Below, one piece after another: positions 62,585 through 64,000 of a stretch of 64,000 nt of DNA. Each line of letters begins with the position of its first letter. Position 1 is the first letter of the stretch. The translations under genes were made by a program, and so were the position numbers. The notes below the pieces were generated by a model. That model made no database searches. It saw nothing but the letters and a program-made list of their open reading frames with translations, and was not told where the DNA came from. This DNA is from S015-6 sp964384945 (lineage in GTDB: Bacteria; Desulfobacterota; DSWW01), in contig CAYLMK010000006.1 of NCBI GenBank assembly GCA_964384945.1, positions 186,001 to 250,000 of the forward strand, in the 5' to 3' direction.

Positions 62585-63492
62585 TAGATTGTGCCTTTGG
62601 AGCGCTTGCGGACGAGCCGGCCGTGGGCCTCCAGGTCGGCAACGTACTTCTCCGCCTCCGCCGCCGGGATCCCCAGGCCGGCGGCGATGTCCTGGATCGT
62701 GCAGGGCCTCCGGGCGAGCAGGCTCAGGATCTCGTCCCTGTTCGTCTTGGAAAGAACGTGCCGGGCGAGGGGGCAGAGGGCGGGCACGGCCGCTGCCGGG
62801 ATGTCGAAGAGGCGGGCATACCCCTGCAGGTCCTCGTCGGGGACCGGCTCCACAAAGTCCATGGCCGCCGGCCGGGTTGCGGTCGTCAGTTGCACCCGGT
62901 CCGGACGAATCCTCCGGGCCAGCGAGGCGATCCTCTTCACCTCGCTCTCCATGCCGGTGATCCCGGCGAGCAGGAAGACCTCCAGCCACATCTTGCCGCG
63001 GCACCTCTCCCGGAAGCGGATCAGCCCGTCGACCATGGTGTCGAAGGCGAGTCCCGGATGCGGGCGGTTCACGTATCGAAACAGGCCCGCGTCCGGCGCG
63101 TCCAGGGAGGGGATGACCAGGTCCGCCTCGAGCAGGTCGTCCTCAACATCGGCCCGCCACAAAAGAGAACCGTTGGTCAGCACGGCGATTGGGATGGATG
63201 TGAGCCGTTTGAATTCATGGATGATCTCGCCGATCCGGCTGTGCAGGGTCGGCTCCCCGGACCCGGAGAAGGTAATGTAGTCGACCCCGGCGGCCGGGGG
63301 GATCTTCCGCCGGGCTTCCTCCAAGATCTGGTCGAAGGGAACCCATTCCCTGCGCTCGACCGTGAGATTCGTGGTCGGACCGAGTTGACAGTAGATGCAG
63401 TTGTAGGAGCAGGTCTTGAAGGGGACCAGGTCGATCCCGAGGGACCGGCCGAGCCTTCGCGAGGCCACAGGGCCGAAGACATGGCGGCTCAT
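62563..63492 (-). CDS. Radical SAM protein with C-terminal winged helix
   Basis: 309 aa from ATG 63492 (GAAGGGAA directly upstream); the longer frame to 63819 crosses repeats. The [4Fe-4S] motif CSYNCIYC holds Cys28, Cys32 and Cys35, followed by FSGSGEPTLHSRI and VLTNGSL (SAM binding). The last 65 residues form a winged-helix-like domain (LLARRPCTIQDIAAGLGIPAAEAEKYVADLEAHGRLVRKR, in short). Resembles the MJ0683-type uncharacterised group common in anaerobes. Reaction unknown. Confidence 0.85.
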   Translation of the reverse strand: MSRHVFGPVASRRLGRSLGIDLVPFKTCSYNCIYCQLGPTTNLTVERREWVPFDQILEEARRKIPPAAGVDYITFSGSGEPTLHSRIGEIIHEFKRLTSIPIAVLTNGSLLWRADVEDDLLEADLVIPSLDAPDAGLFRYVNRPHPGLAFDTMVDGLIRFRERCRGKMWLEVFLLAGITGMESEVKRIASLARRIRPDRVQLTTATRPAAMDFVEPVPDEDLQGYARLFDIPAAAVPALCPLARHVLSKTNRDEILSLLARRPCTIQDIAAGLGIPAAEAEKYVADLEAHGRLVRKRSKGTIYYAAEPV

Positions 63493-63840
63493 TTCCCTTC
63501 TCTCCCTGAGCCGGGTTTCGATCAACACGCAATCGTCGTCACTTCGGAGGAGCCTGCGGATCCCGACTCGCGGCCGCTCGAGCGGCCTTGCGCGGCAGGC
63601 GACATCCGGGATCCGGCCCCGGCACCCCGTAATGCCGGCGGTTCTTGCTTGTGTCATGCCCGCGAGGGCGGGCATCCAGTCCCTGTACCTTGTCGTGGCG
63701 GCATTTGTGGAGGCAGACTTCTGGATTCCGGCTCCCACGCGCTCCGCACACGGGCCGGGATGACAAGCTGTGACACAGCCTCCTGCGGGGGCATGACAAG
63801 GTTGTCTGCCTGCCTCCATGAATGCCCAAGAGCGGTTCCT
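63493..63840. repeat. Repeat-rich intergenic region, copies C
   Basis: No gene supported. It holds at least three repeat units: 63551-63590 (partner of 55618-55657); 63655-63685, a TCATGCCCGC...GCGGGCATCCAG element similar in type to that in dnaE2; and 63721-63798 (partner of 50024-50075 reversed and of 55660-55700). Confidence 0.65.
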
Positions 63841-64000
63841 TCATCCGAGGGCGTAGAGGATGTGGCGCCACACGGACTTGATCTCCTCCGTGATCGCCCC
63901 GCCGGTGTACTCGACGACGCTCGTCTTGGCGACCTGGGCCCTGGTCACGGCCCTGTCGTACCGCACCCTTCCGGCCACCTTCATGCCTCGATCGAGGGCG
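63841..64000 (-). CDS. C-terminus of a probable MinD-family ATPase, start outside window
   Basis: Only the last 52 codons are visible, stopping at TGA 63841-63843. The readable part, VAGRVRYDRAVTRAQVAKTS then VVEYTGGAITEEIKSVWRHI, matches the C-terminal end of MinD/ParA-type ATPases that carry a ferredoxin insert (pattern R-Y/F-D...V...A-x-x-x-x-S-V-V-E-Y). The function cannot be fixed from this fragment. Confidence 0.55.
   Translation of the reverse strand, partial: ALDRGMKVAGRVRYDRAVTRAQVAKTSVVEYTGGAITEEIKSVWRHILYALG

Overview
The window looks like a GC-rich Gram-negative chromosome, probably a deltaproteobacterium (Desulfobacterota). This is inferred from the exosortase A / PEP-CTERM exopolysaccharide locus, a lexA-imuB-dnaE2 SOS cassette, a probable selenoprotein and sigma-54 type promoters. 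There is no rRNA or other taxonomic marker in the window, so the placement is tentative. No tRNA, rRNA, CRISPR array, transposase or prophage gene was recognised.

Layout. (1) 3-4396, plus strand: end of a Wzx-type flippase, an SGNH hydrolase and a GT39-like membrane protein. (2) 4436-13757, minus strand: a duplicated GNAT-like gene, two GT2 genes (one with the catalytic aspartates missing), two secreted proteins and a second flippase. (3) 13840-38025, minus strand: an operon-like run of about 20 tightly packed, mostly overlapping genes. It carries the XrtA exopolysaccharide locus: priming sugar transferase, several glycosyltransferases, four CE4 polysaccharide deacetylase domains, exosortase XrtA and EpsI, an O-antigen-ligase-like polymerase, AsnB-type amidotransferase, ATP-grasp enzyme, FemAB/CelD-like acyltransferase, DegT aminotransferase and two alkaline-phosphatase-superfamily proteins. 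It also contains a small rhodanese-like gene with an in-frame TGA followed by a SECIS-like hairpin. (4) 38541-45436, divergent plus-strand operon: Wza-like export protein, Wzz-like chain-length protein, tyrosine autokinase, outer-membrane beta-barrel and PrsT-like TPR lipoprotein. This ends at a bidirectional terminator facing a PEP-CTERM protein gene (45581-46354), the probable XrtA substrate, which has a near-perfect sigma-54 promoter.

(5) 46955-52891, plus strand: SOS mutagenesis cassette lexA-imuB-dnaE2, with an adenylylsulfate kinase gene (cysC) between imuB and dnaE2. dnaE2 has no ordinary start codon ahead of its PHP domain and carries in-frame insertions of intergenic-type repeats. 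(6) 52925-53704: four consecutive perfect hairpins, then a sigma-54 site and a small secreted fibronectin-type protein. (7) 53694-56710, minus strand: amidase, small unknown protein, RluA-type pseudouridine synthase. (8) 56974-62584, plus strand: a CelD-like acyltransferase followed by a cassette like that for hydroxymalonyl-ACP extender units (3-hydroxyacyl-CoA dehydrogenase, ACP, acyl-CoA dehydrogenase, FkbH) and an unknown protein, with no polyketide synthase in sight. (9) 62563-64000, minus strand: radical SAM protein, a repeat-rich gap and the C-terminus of a probable MinD-type ATPase.

How it fits together: regions 3 and 4 supply synthesis, deacetylation, polymerisation and export of an exopolysaccharide, and sort PEP-CTERM proteins to the envelope. 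Three genes for secreted proteins (start codons at 11862, 46354 and 53345) each have a sigma-54-like element about 180-225 bases upstream, suggesting co-regulation of the matrix proteins by an RpoN-dependent regulator outside the window. Regions 1, 2 and 8 probably add further glycan decoration.
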